Made by a program: the position numbers and the translations under genes. From contig JAOWCC010001634.1 of assembly GCA_030867875.1 (NCBI GenBank), positions 57,399,860 to 57,463,859 of the forward strand: a stretch of DNA of 64,000 nucleotides. Reading direction: 5' to 3'. This stretch comes from Actinernus sp. WN-2022. Its lineage: Eukaryota > Cnidaria > Anthozoa > Actiniaria > Actinernidae. The notes beneath the pieces were generated by a model, which was not told where the DNA came from, did no database searches, and was given only the letters and a program-made list of their open reading frames with translations. Below, in pieces: positions 23,694 to 33,550 of the stretch (position 1 is its first letter; the number at the start of each line of letters is the position of its first letter).

Positions 23694-25008
23694 TTTTTGC
23701 ACAGTTAGTTCGTCCATGAAATACTCTTTTACTTTTTGTTAGTATTATTAAGGGACCTACTGATCAACATATCTACTTGTAGGTAAATTAGGAATTACTT
23801 TAAAACTGATGCAAGGCTTACCATCTATCATCTTCGAACTGTCGTTAGTGTTTCGTTTTCCTCCAAGGATACCAGCCCATAAATAGCCATTCACGGTCCA
23901 AACGACGTCTTGATAAGTTCTTAGCTTGGTTCCAAAACTCTTAAACTAGCTAACCTTCTGTAAATCCATTGAAGTTGTAGGAAAAGACCGCTCAAAACCA
24001 GAAACTGCTTCGTTGATCGTGACCGTTGGCCGGTAACCTGATATACATTGTACTCATGAGCGTTGACGCTGACAAATTTGCAGTACTGTAGTTACCAGTC
24101 TCTACTTGTGCACCAGGAGACACGGTTGTACTCGAGGAACAACTGCGGACTCTTCTGGTCTATTTTGATAATATTATTTCGTACTTTTGAATTATTTTTC
24201 ATTTATTAATGCATAAGCAATATACATGTACATTTTAACTTCCTCACAAAGTAGAAACTATTTAAATAGTTCTTCGCATCTGAGAAAATTTCCGGACTCT
24301 GCGGCTTTATGTTATATCCACTCGCTGCGGTCTACTGTATAGGAATCAGCCCATGACACCAGATTAGACTTCATGCCTATGTGGTTTCAAAGAGCTCTCA
24401 GTTAACTCCAAGGTAGAGTTATTTACTCCTTCGGTTGGGTGATTTTAACTCCTTGAATTATTACTCAGTGGGAGTTATCTCTATCTCTGACCCTTATTGT
24501 ATGACTAAAATGGCCTAAGGACCAAATTAGAAATAATAGGGTCAATACGACCCATGCCAAAAAGCTAAATTGACCGTTATTGTAGGACTAAAATGGCCTA
24601 AGGTCCAAATTAGAAATAATGGGGTCAATACGACCCATGCTAAAAAGCTAAATTGACCTTTATTGTAGGACTAAAATGGCCTAAGGGCCAAATTAGATAT
24701 AATGGGGTCAATATGACCCATGCCAAAAAGCTAAATTGACCCTTATTGTAGGACTAATATGGTCTAAGGGCTAAATTAGAAATAATGGGGTCAATATGAC
24801 CCTTGCTTAAAAGCTAAATTGCCTCTTATTGTAGCACTAAAATGACAAAAAGGGGCCAAATTAGAAATATATGGGGTCAATTTGGTTTTTATTGGGGCTG
24901 ATTTGGCCTCATTTTTCAAAACGACACTTATAAAGGCCAAATCAGCCCTAGTGCCTTTGGGGCTGATTTGGCTTTTTGGGCCGAAACAGCTCTTTTGAAT
25001 TTACAGTG

Positions 25009-26173
25009 CACTTCTTAACAAGCTCCATACCTACGGTTGTTCTGCCTCGGCTATTGCATGGTTTCGCTCCTACCTTACTGGCCGCACACAACGTACCACT
25101 TTCAAGGGAACTTTATCTAGCCCCCTGCCTGTATCAGTTGGTGTTCCACAGGAGCATTCTTGGACCGCTCTTCCTATTATTCATCAATGACTTACCTTTA
25201 TGCCTCCCCCCTGACTTAAACCTTACTATGTTCGCCGATGATACCACACTGTTGAATATCTGACTCGGCTGTCCCTGACATCAGTTCTCAACAAAACAGT
25301 TGTATCGGGTGTATCTACTTGGGCTAATCATAACAAAATGGCACTTAATACTACCAAAACGAAGTCCATCCTCATTACTACACCCCAGAAACTCGGATTT
25401 TTGCCAGATACTTCTCTTAATGTTACTATTAACGGCAAGCAAATCGAGCAAGTTGAACATGCTAAGGTTCTTGGTATTATTCTTGACAGTCACCTCACTT
25501 GGGATAAGCACATTGACCGAGTGTGCTCAATTATTAGCGGTAGACTGTCTACTTCGCCGAATAAAACCTCTCTCTCATGACTGCCTTTTGCGCTATTACG
25601 ATTCCTGTGTGCATAACCACTTTATTTACTGTTCGTCCGCTTGGGTGAATTGTTCCCATACACTTTTACTTAGCCTTCCCGGCTTCAAAAACGCGCAGCG
25701 CGCATAATCCTAAATGCTGACTTTTCTCAATCTTCTGAAAGTCTTTTCGCTAAACTCCAGTGGTTGCCAATTTCCGACTTGATAAAAATGAGAAAGCTCC
25801 TTATGTTATTTGCCATCCTAATCAATCCTGATGCTTGCTTAACGTTCTCTCTAATACTCGTTCAGCTGGACCCTCCACCCGCGCATGCTCGCTTGACCTC
25901 AAGGCACCTTAGCCAGCGCACTTTCTCCTTTAGTGTCACTATTCTTTTCAATGCTCTTCCATCTGAACTTAACCAGCTGACTACTACTTCTGTTCCATCC
26001 ATAAATGATATTTCTGCAAGACTTACTACCTTTAAGAAAAACCTTCGTAAGTTATTTTGTCAAATTCTCTGCTCTGTTGATCACCTCGGTAGAAGAACTG
26101 TTTTGCCACCAATGCCGCTTCCTGCTTTCAGTGTAACTGCACCACCAGTTGTAAGCTTTCAAGCTCTGAATTT
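25009..26173 (+). pseudogene. LINE reverse transcriptase, 3' part of the split copy
   Basis: Starts LLNKLHTYG, then VSVGVPQGSILGPLFLLF (RT palm, GVPQGS box), MFADDTTLLNI (catalytic ADD), and KVLGIILDSHLTWDKHI, followed by thumb-like segments to about 26190. Stops and frame changes (after LLNI at 25261 and within 25540-25710) show decay. Together with 19632-19912 it forms one LINE interrupted by the CACTA-like element. Its 3' side abuts a 111-bp hairpin MITE. Confidence 0.85.
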
Positions 26174-26284
26174 GGTATATACTTCATGGTAGTGTTTCGT
26201 TCCATACTGAGTCTCCCTGCATAATCATTTTCTCTACTGTTCAGGGAGCTATATGGAATGAAACACTACCATGAAGTATATACC
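26174..26284. mobile_element. 111-bp hairpin MITE with 8-bp target duplication (hAT-like)
   Basis: Arms of ~33 bp beginning GGTATATACTTCATGG and their complement are almost perfectly paired. CTGAATTT is duplicated on both sides (26166-26173, 26285-26292), an 8-bp duplication typical of hAT. It sits at the 3' end of the LINE remnant. Confidence 0.8.
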
Positions 26285-26333
26285 CTGAATTTCATAATTC
26301 ATAGAGAATTCACTTGAGTCGCACAAGGCTCAA

Positions 26334-26862
26334 AGTGCCTATAACCCTTCTTGCACATTATATAGCTAACAACCTTCGAAATGTTTTGAATACTTCTGTG
26401 AAGAACGTTTTGGCTTACAGAAAACAGTCGATGTTTTACGCTTGTTTGAAATCGTGTAAAATGTGACCTTTCCTGACCCATGACCGCGTAAGTAAAATCC
26501 TGGGTCGATTCCTGAGTTGACACCATTTAATTAATGTATTAGTCTCCATGGAGGCTTTCTATCACAACAACAACGATTTGTAGAGAATAAATTGTACACA
26601 GTTTGGCAGTTGGTAAAGTTAGTCAACATGTTAAGTATTTATTCAAATGATTGCAAAGTCGAATTAATTATATGACGTCTATTTAGGAATCGACCCAGGG
26701 CTTTTACTTACGCGGTCATGGGTCAGGAAAGGTAAAATTTCAAACAAGCGTAGATCGAACAAAACAGTATTCACTGAAAACCCCAAAACTTTCTTCACAG
26801 AAGTACTCAAACCTTTTCGAAGGTTCATAGCTATACAAATTGCAAGAAGGGTTATACGCACT
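26334..26862. mobile_element. Second TTAA foldback family, full copy
   Basis: Termini AGTGCCTATAACCCTTCT and complement, with TTAA at the right (26863-26866) and TCAA at the left. The arms (about 190 bp each) pair through AATACTTCTGTGAAG and GGTCATGGGTCAGGAAAGG. It shares the first six bases AGTGCC and the TTAA preference with the THAP foldbacks but is otherwise different. Other partial copies are at 16321-16590 and 56404-56530. Confidence 0.7.
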
Positions 26863-27440
26863 TTAAACAACACCCTACTCATGTCATGTGACCTCACTCA
26901 AACTCATTTTACAGGGTGTTAGCATCCATTGTAGTTGAATATTGTCAATTGCATGTGAAAAAAACCTTATCTTTTGGACAGGATAATTTTTTTACAGGTT
27001 AGTTATGATTGGTTCTGAATTAGTGTCTAAATACGGGAAGCCGGCAAGGGAAGTACATTTTTGCTCTTAGCTGGAACACAATTATATCACAAAACTTGGT
27101 CAAATATTTCGTTACTTAGTGAATACTGATCCATGCAGTACGCCGATTCTGAACGTAAAGGACATACATTTATTCCTTTTCAATTTTTTTTATTAATGGC
27201 CACACAAAGGGGCGGCCTTCACCTCCTCGGAATCTGAAATAGCATTGGCTATCCAAACAATACCTAACCCTGAAATAATACAAACCCTAACCCTAAAACA
27301 ATGGATTTCTTTGTCAGTGCAGTCCAAATTTCATGAGTCACCAACAGAGATTTAATTGTATTTATAGGGACATTTTATACCGCAACAGAAAGGAATATTC
27401 CTACTTAAACTGAATTATATTCAACTAGTAAACGTTCCAA
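26863..27440. other. Intergenic DNA, nothing recognised
   Basis: AT-rich. A short CCCTAACCCTAAA at about 27290 is telomere-like in sequence but only two units long, which has no weight. Confidence 0.5.
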
Positions 27441-27480
27441 ATAAGGGATTTCCAAACGAGTCACTGTTAATTTGAGTGAA

Positions 27481-27665
27481 AAGGCAGTATGCAGATATCC
27501 CAACCGACATATGACCGACACCTTACCGATATACAATCGACCGACAGATAAACAGCAAGAGGGAAAAATCGGCCGAGGTCGACTGACACACGACCGACTA
27601 TCGTCTGACATGTCGGCCGATATGTCGGGCAACCCTCGCCGATACTTCGGCCGACATCGGTGGTT
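27481..27665. repeat. CCGA/TCGG-rich block
   Basis: About 185 bp with CCGA or TCGG every ~10-14 bp on both strands (for example GACCGACACC, TCGGCCGATATG, TTCGGCCGACAT), much richer in CpG than its surroundings. No regular period. Frames are open on both strands through lack of A/T-rich stops. It may be a subterminal region of an unknown DNA element. Confidence 0.45.
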
Positions 27666-27680
27666 AAAGACGAATGTAAA

Positions 27681-28220
27681 GGTGATGTTACACGAGACAA
27701 TTTTTAAGTAACAGTCCGCGCAAGAGGTAGGCACAATTCTATTGTTCAGATGCAATCGCTTTCCCCACTTTAGTATTTTCTGTTTTTCATACTAACAACT
27801 CATCAACCCTTAAATCATAAATTTCTGAAATTAAATGGACTAAAAATGCATTTTAAAGGTACAGTTCTTTTGTGTGAAAACATTCTGTCCAATCAGAAGA
27901 GTGCAAAACAATAACCTAGAAAACGTTAAATTTAAAAATGTTCCCCATATTGAAAGTTCGTCATATTGAAAGTTATGAGAGTTTTCACTAAATGCAATTC
28001 AAATCTGTTTACAAAATGAGAAAAAATTATACTCTTCTTCAAGTTTAGATAGATTTTAATGTCTAAGCCAATGAGGTGGAAGATTGAAACAATACCACAA
28101 TTAGCACCTTTTTACATTCCATGCATAACATATGCCTACCTCTTGCGCGGACCATTACTTAATGACAATTTTTCGCGCAACAATGTTGCGTGAAAAGTCA
28201 ACATGGTGTAACATGGCGCT
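27681..28220. repeat. Inverted repeat, ~53-bp arms around 400 bp
   Basis: TCCGCGCAAGAGGTAGGCA (27715-27733) and its complement TGCCTACCTCTTGCGCGGA (28133-28151) anchor longer imperfect arms. The interior is AT-rich with no gene. Probably an old foldback element adjoining the CCGA block. Confidence 0.55.
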
Positions 28221-28362
28221 CTGGACGATTTTTAACGTAATCTTCGCAGTTACGGCAACACGTTGCAAGATTTGGATTACCTTCAAAAACCTGCAACATT
28301 GTTGCCCGAATTTTGTTGGAGTTGCTTCGTGTAACACCCTCGCCGTTGACTTTTCGCGCAAC
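28170..28362. mobile_element. Foldback MITE with TTTCGCGCAAC ends
   Basis: Left end TTTCGCGCAACAATG, right end TTGACTTTTCGCGCAAC, with internal GTGTAACA segments pairing. Related GTGTAAC/TTGCGCTAAAA phrases recur at 32338-32480, suggesting a second, more decayed copy there. Confidence 0.5.
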
Positions 28363-28537
28363 GTATACGTCGTCCCAGAAACCTGTTCGCTACGCTCACG
28401 GAAACGAGGCTACGTCAACAAACAAAGACTCCACTCGTCCAAGCTCGTTCCCAGGGTCTTCTCGGTCAGATCCAAGATGTTTTTTTTGGCCGCCATCTTG
28501 GATTGTGACCTGTACTTTACTGACCCGCCGGCTGCCT

Positions 28538-29295
28538 AATGTACTCTTATAAATGCTTAGAACCACACCGCAGCAAAACGTTATGCTCCGCTGGCTGAAA
28601 GAACGAAGGCTCTGGTTTCAAATACAAGTTTCCAAGGTCTTAAACTTTTTTTATTTTTTTATTATAATTTAGTAAACTCACAGTGAATTATAGATTATTA
28701 AGAAAACTTAAAATTTTGACATATCAATGTTTTTGCATATTCATAAAGTAGAGTTGAAATGTTATTACCAGTTCAAATTGTTTTTCGATACAACGACAGG
28801 AAGTCTTATTTTTTGAGCTCCGAATATATTACTGGAGGCCGTTCCCTTTGTTCGTTTATTCAGCGGAAGTGATGTCATACACTTAACGCTCGCCTGCAGA
28901 ACACAACGCCTGGAGGCATATTTCTACTAAAAACGTCTTCACGTACATAAGAAGAAAGTTATATTTATCTTTGCGAGGTTGGCTACGTTTTCGCGCCATG
29001 AGGTTATGGTGTTAAGTGTATGACATCACTTCCGCTAAATCCAGTAATGGCGGACAGGATTTTACCAGTAAAATCTCCTAAAAAAATATGGTTTAACATG
29101 CCCATTTGGGAATATTTTTTTACTATTTCCGATATTTCTAATTCTGATTGACCCATTGACTGTCACTGAAAAAGTGGCAATTTTCGTCGTAGTGGCACTT
29201 TAAACCTGTTGAAGTCTTAGGCTTAGCTTTTAATAGTTTTCTCGTTTTTCACGAAACATTTCATGTAAATACGCACATATATGTACTTAAAACTA
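28538..29295. repeat. Duplicated repeat, left part of copy A (paralogous to 39805-40270)
   Basis: TGTACTCTTATAAATGCTTA through CAAGTTTCCAAGGTCTTAA and onward is nearly identical to 39805 and following. Both copies contain the same small TTAA element (28712-29199 here), so that insertion predates the duplication. Copy A is interrupted at 29297 by a foldback element and continues at 31785. Confidence 0.75.
28712..29199. mobile_element. Short TTAA element related to the THAP foldbacks (copy 3)
   Basis: The right end GTCGTAGTGGCACT is followed by TTAA (29200-29203). The left begins AAATTTTGACATATCAATG after TTAA but has lost the first ~15 bp of the terminus. At ~490 bp it is an internally deleted relative of 2915-4981 and 16669-18980. 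Confidence 0.65.
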
Positions 29296-29394
29296 AAAAC
29301 AATAGACCATTTTGAAAGGGGTGCAAACATAGTGCGAAATACAGTGTTTGTATGGGAATTCGATGCCGAATAAAATCCGTAAAATCGAATTTCT

Positions 29395-31436
29395 TTGTGC
29401 TTTTTGTGATTGCAATAGGATTATTAGCTATTTATATCAGAGAAAATGATGTTATAGAAGGCATTCAAATTAATCATATCAATTACAAGTTAACGCAATA
29501 TGCGGACGATACTACTGCATGTTTTCTTAGCAAATTCCCAATCAGCTGAAAAACTCCTGGACCTTTTATCCCTTTTTTCAGATTGCTCTGGTCTGTCGAT
29601 TAATTTAAATAAAACGGAAGGTTTCTGGCTTGGCTCAGAGAAAACTAAACAAGACCATTGTAATCTTTTCGGCATCAAATGGCCAAAGACTAGTGTACAT
29701 TCGCTTGGAATTACATTCTCGCATGACTCTTCAATTTTAGAACAGGAACATTTTAATAAGAAGATAACTTCAATTAAGAATTTGTTAAATATTTGGTCGA
29801 ATCGACATTTAACTTTATATGGTAAAGCAATAATACTAAAAACGCTTGCTTTGTCTAAGTTGATTTATAATACCTCTATGTTAGTTATACCTCAACACTT
29901 AATTATTGAAATAAATAAGTTGATTGATAGATTCGTGTGGGATAGAAAACCAGCTAAGATTAAAAAATCAACAATGATTGGAAATTATGATAAAGGAGGC
30001 TTTAAAATGCCTGATTTTCATATTATCAATAAATCTTTAAAACTAACTTGGATAAAGAGATTGATTTCGCCTGGAGAGAATACTTGGAAGCATATTGCTT
30101 TGATAGGCCTTGAAAGAGTGGGTAAAGACTTAATTTTTGAATGCAATTTCGATGTAAAACTCAACTTTCAGAGTTCTATAGAAGTATTTTAGTATATTGG
30201 CAAGAATTAACGAATTATGCATGACGTAAATAATGCGGAAGAAATAAAAAATGAAATAATATGGAACAACAGATTTATAAAGATAAGAAAGAAGTCTATA
30301 TACTATAAAAACTGGCTTAACTGTGGGATAACATTCGTTAAAGATTTAATGAATGATGATGGGCTTTCGTTTATGTCTTTTGAACAGTTTAACCGAACTT
30401 ATAATGTCAAAGCTAACTTCCTGCAATATTTTGCCGTTATTGATGCTATTCCAAGCTTGTGGAAAAAAAGGTTGAAATTGTCCAATAACAAAGATAGTAT
30501 TGGTACTGGTACTGTTTTGATAACACCAGTATTATTACTTCATCGTAATTTGAGTGCTAAATTAATTTCTCAACTTTTTGTTGAGAAAATGTTTAAGCCA
30601 CCTACTGCCCAAAAAGGAATACTAGCCTTTGGCATTGCTAAAGAGGATCATTCCCTGGTATATTCTATGCCTATTGAACTTACATGTAACAAGAGGTTAT
30701 CAATGTTTCAGCCAAAATTATTCATTATATTCTTCCATGTAAAGTTTCGCTTAAAAGGGTGGAGTGGTTGAAAGTGACTTAGGGGCCGACCATTTGACTT
30801 TTGAGGGGGGGGGGGGGGGGGGTGTTCTTGTCTGTGCTCGATTTTTGTTTTTTTTAGCAGTGTTGTTGCACGATTTTTTTTTGCGAAAAAAGCGGAGCCA
30901 GAACAAAGCTTTTCCGCTTGCAGGATATATTTTTTCAACACCGTTCGCTTGCATGAATTTTTTTTCAAAAACACCCACCCCCCCCCCCCCCCCCCCCCCC
31001 CCCCTCAAAAGTTAAATGGTCGGCCCCTTATGTCAGTTTTGTCCGGACGACCAACCGTCTAAACAAACATTAGCGCACCTCTTTGTTGATTGTCCCGTGA
31101 CTGAAGTTTTCTGGAACAAATTCTCGGTTTGGTTTAAATCAGTGACAAATATACATACCATGAATATATTATCGTGTAAAGAAATATTGTATGGCGGCTC
31201 TTTCGCCCAAAATAGCTGTCTCCTTAATTATTGTTTGCTCGTTGCTAAATATTATATATATAATGCAAATCAGAATGACGAAGTTTATAGTCATGAAGCA
31301 TATCTTATAATGTCGAATCTTCAGACAGAAAAGAAAATTTAATGAAACTAGTTTTGTAGATATACATTTAATATATACGGCTATGTATTTTGTAAATTCA
31401 ATGTAAAGTAGTTAAGAACAAATAAATAATAAATAA
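29395..31436 (+). mobile_element. 5'-truncated L1/Tx1-like LINE with 14-bp target duplication
   Basis: AAAATCGAATTTCT occurs at 29381-29394 and again at 31437-31450, right after an A-rich AATAATAAATAAA tail. The body encodes the RT from the segment before YADDTT (about 29500) through SGLSINLNKTEGFWLG, a long thumb/connection region (29500-30192, 30217-30771) and a carboxy CQFC...HLFVDC zinc knuckle (about 31030-31095). Frame breaks occur near 29550 and 30192, and a MITE is inserted at 30782. Start and end are fixed by the duplication. Confidence 0.85.
30782..31027. mobile_element. 246-bp MITE with poly-G/poly-C arms and TTA duplication (Harbinger-like)
   Basis: TIR GGGGCCGACCATTTGACTTT with complement at the right end. 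TTA flanks it on both sides (30779-30781, 31028-31030). The arms run into an 18-G tract (30805-30822) and a 27-C tract (30978-31004). It interrupts the LINE just before the CQFC knuckle; across the site one frame reads ESDL-CQFC, as expected if the LINE was older. Confidence 0.8.
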
Positions 31437-31784
31437 AAAATCGAATTTCTGAAATATTCTTCAGATACAAACTTAAGATACCAGGTAAAAGATTAACTGA
31501 TCGAAATTTGAGGGATGTAGCTGTGCAGGGAAGCGTGCAATGGTGTTTTCAGTTTTCCATACATTGTCTGTAAATGTTCGCGCGGACTTTGACTCGTTTT
31601 TACAGACAAATGTATGGAAAACTGAAAACACGATTGCACGAATATTACACGATTACACGAATATTTCAGAAATTCGATTTTACGGATTATATTCGGCATC
31701 GGTTTCCCATACAAACACTGTATTTCGCACCATGTTTGCACCCCTTTCAAAATGTCGGAATTTACCGCGAACTGGTCTATGGTG

Positions 31785-32230
31785 ATGGCCTAGTTTGTTT
31801 TTTTTAGTTTCGGCAGGATGAAACTGGGGTGGACATGTGCACTGGGCTCGTCACGGTGTGGCTTAGGACAACCTTGGGAATTAAACAGATTGAGAGGTTG
31901 GCAAGCCTGTGGTATATTGTCATTAGTTACAAGGCTGCCAGCAAATTTTGGCATGAACAGTTTTTTAATTCAAAATGTAATTTAGGTGGAAACATCAATG
32001 GTAATACCATGATCACCTCCGTTTTCTTTGTTTGTTCAGGGACATTTCATCTCTAAATTCCCTCATCAGCATGCATACTTGTTCTAATTTTCCCTCATTG
32101 ACATACAAGAGTGAAAATTAGAAGGGCATGCATGCTGATGAGGAAACCGATTGATCAGTCTCAGCTTGGCACACTGGGTTATGGCACAATGCCTGTACAA
32201 GAAAGTTATTCTCTCGTTCCCAGGGTCTTC
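31785..32230. repeat. Duplicated repeat, right part of copy A (paralogous to 40310-40790)
   Basis: GTTTCGGCAGGA-GAAACTGGGG, CTTGGGAATTAAACAG and the hairpin CTCATCAGCATGCATACTTG...GCATGCATGCTGATGAGG correspond one-to-one with 40310-40790. No coding content. Confidence 0.75.
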
Positions 32231-32660
32231 TCGGTCAGATCCAAGATGTCTTTTTTGGCCGTCAACAAATAAAGACTCCACTCGTCAGCCATGTTTCTAA
32301 ACGAGGGTGTTGGAGTAGGAGCCTAGGTGCTAGCTAGATGTTGCGCTAAAAATCGTCCCGTGTAACCTAGTACCCGTTGCCGCATCAATGTTGCGCTAAA
32401 AGTTGTCTCGTGTAACATGCATTAAAAATCGTCGCGAAAAATCGACGTTAAAAGTCGTCTCATGTAACATACCTTAAAGCCATCGGAGTGCGACAATTGC
32501 CTTTCTTGGCTCCATTTAAAATGCAGTGGACTAATTTACAGCTAGGTCATACAGATATACACATATATAATGATGATCGCCCTTTGGTATGAACCTTAAT
32601 ACTTAAACCTAAATACTTAATAAAATAAATACCTTAATACTTAAACCTTAACCAAAATTG
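32231..32660. other. Intergenic DNA with decayed GTGTAAC repeats
   Basis: CCCAGGGTCTTCTCGGTCAG (about 32219) repeats 28449 and following. About 32338-32480 has three variants of TTGCGCTAAAA...GTGTAAC resembling the element at 28170. No gene is seen. Confidence 0.45.
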
Positions 32661-32905
32661 GGGAGTCAGGGTGGCGCAGTGGTTAAGCGCTTCGCCTCTC
32701 ACCTCTGTGGCCCAGGTTCGATTCCCAAACGGGGCGCCATATGCTAGTTCAGTTTGTTGGTACCTCGCCCTTGCTCCGAGGGTTTTTCTCCGGGTTCTCC
32801 GGTTTTCCTCCCTCAACCAACACGCTAAATTCCAATTCGATCTGTGGATTAGCCGGGACCTGGCTTTGATCAGCCCTCATGGTTGTTTCAAGTCCCGTTA
32901 GAAAT
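32661..32905 (+). mobile_element. tRNA-derived SINE, copy 2
   Basis: An RNA polymerase III split promoter is visible: A-box TGGCGCAGTGG (32672-32682) and B-box GGTTCGATTCC (32715-32725), 32 bp apart as in tRNA genes. The non-tRNA body follows (CTCCGAGGGTTTTTCTCCGG, CCAACACGCTAAATTCC, GATTAGCCGGGACCTGG). Two other copies are at 23385-23693 (minus) and 55928-56010 (fragment). It abuts the BEL/Pao element's left direct repeat. Confidence 0.8.
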
Positions 32906-32935
32906 TCAGAGTTTAATAGCATGACCATTAGCTTC

Positions 32936-33049
32936 TGTTCCGGCCCGAAATCCGATTCCTGTGGTGGCTGATTCTTGCGTGAGGACTCGGTCGGGCAGAC
33001 GAGTAAAGACTCCAAGGAGGTTCCGCTGACTTTGTTGTTTTGCTTGGTC
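32936..33049 (+). repeat. 114-bp direct repeat at the left of the BEL/Pao element
   Basis: Starts TGTTCCGGCCCGAAATCC and ends TTTGCTTGGTC. It is the same as 37606-38312 after removing the MITE and one 8-bp duplication there. It is a truncated LTR or a second fragment of the pol end, since the right copy overlaps the end of the integrase frame. It preserves the MITE-free sequence GGTCGGGCAGACG. Confidence 0.7.
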
Positions 33050-33550
33050 TCAAGCATGTTAAGGCCTGGTTCATTTAACGGAAAATAGATGTACGTTAAA
33101 AAAACAATTATGACAGAAATAACAGTTTAAACTAAATATAATTACACCATAATACTAATATCAACTTCCTTAAATTTGTTAAGTGGATGGTTGTTGTATC
33201 ACGTGATCGATGACGTCATAATTATATAAAATCGTTTAAGTGAAATGCGGCTCCGACGATAACATATGAATATAAAGTAACCCTGCTAAAACATTACACC
33301 TCCCAGTGTTTCAGACCACGCTTAGAAAACATGACTATCATGTAAAGATGAGGAGATATTAAGGGTACAAAAAGTCACGTGACCTACTTTGCATATATTC
33401 GCCTTAATTACTCGTTAACGAAACATTGTAGTCATCTTTTCTAAGCTGATTTAGGCAAAAGGCTTCAACCTTAACTAAACATATCCACTCATCATCCTCA
33501 AGTAACTGCACCGCGGCATCTTCAAGTGGCATGAGTAAGAGGGAGAAGTT
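33050..33550. other. Spacer between left repeat and BEL/Pao protease
   Basis: No gag-like frame is seen, so the 5' internal region of the retroelement has been lost or replaced. A CACGTGATCGATGACGTCA stretch lies at about 33199. Confidence 0.5.

Larger units (their letters stand above)
19913..25008. mobile_element. 5.1-kb CACTA-like (EnSpm) element, non-autonomous, inserted in a LINE
   Basis: The left end CACTGTAAATTCAAAAGA matches the complement of the right end. The dinucleotide CA is duplicated outside (19911-19912, 25009-25010). CACTG/CAGTG ends with a 2-bp duplication fit animal EnSpm/CACTA elements. Both subterminal regions (19925-20400 and 24490-24995) are dense in short repeats of the type GGGGCTGATTTGGCC, GGGGTCAATTTG and ATTAGGGGTTGA, as in CACTA subterminal transposase-binding regions. 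The right one also has a ~82-bp period repeated about five times. No transposase is seen in the 4-kb interior; an 86-codon Cys/Lys-rich frame at 20636-20896 has no family resemblance. Confidence 0.7.
29297..31784. mobile_element. Foldback element hosting an L1-like LINE
   Basis: GAAAGGGGTGCAAACATAG (about 29313) to AAATCGAATTTC pairs with its complement at 31670-31760. A second hairpin (GTTTTCAGTTTTCCATACA, complement GTATGGAAAACTGAAAAC) lies at 31541-31632. The paralogous repeat at 40270 reads straight through (AAAACAATGGTGATG) where this element sits, giving an empty site. A LINE has inserted into its left arm at 29395. Confidence 0.7.

Noticed and set aside
27285..27297. Telomere-like CCCTAACCCTAA
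   Set aside because: Only two units, no array.
30708..31015. Open frames with poly-Gly/poly-Pro
   Set aside because: They arise from the G and C homopolymers of the MITE.
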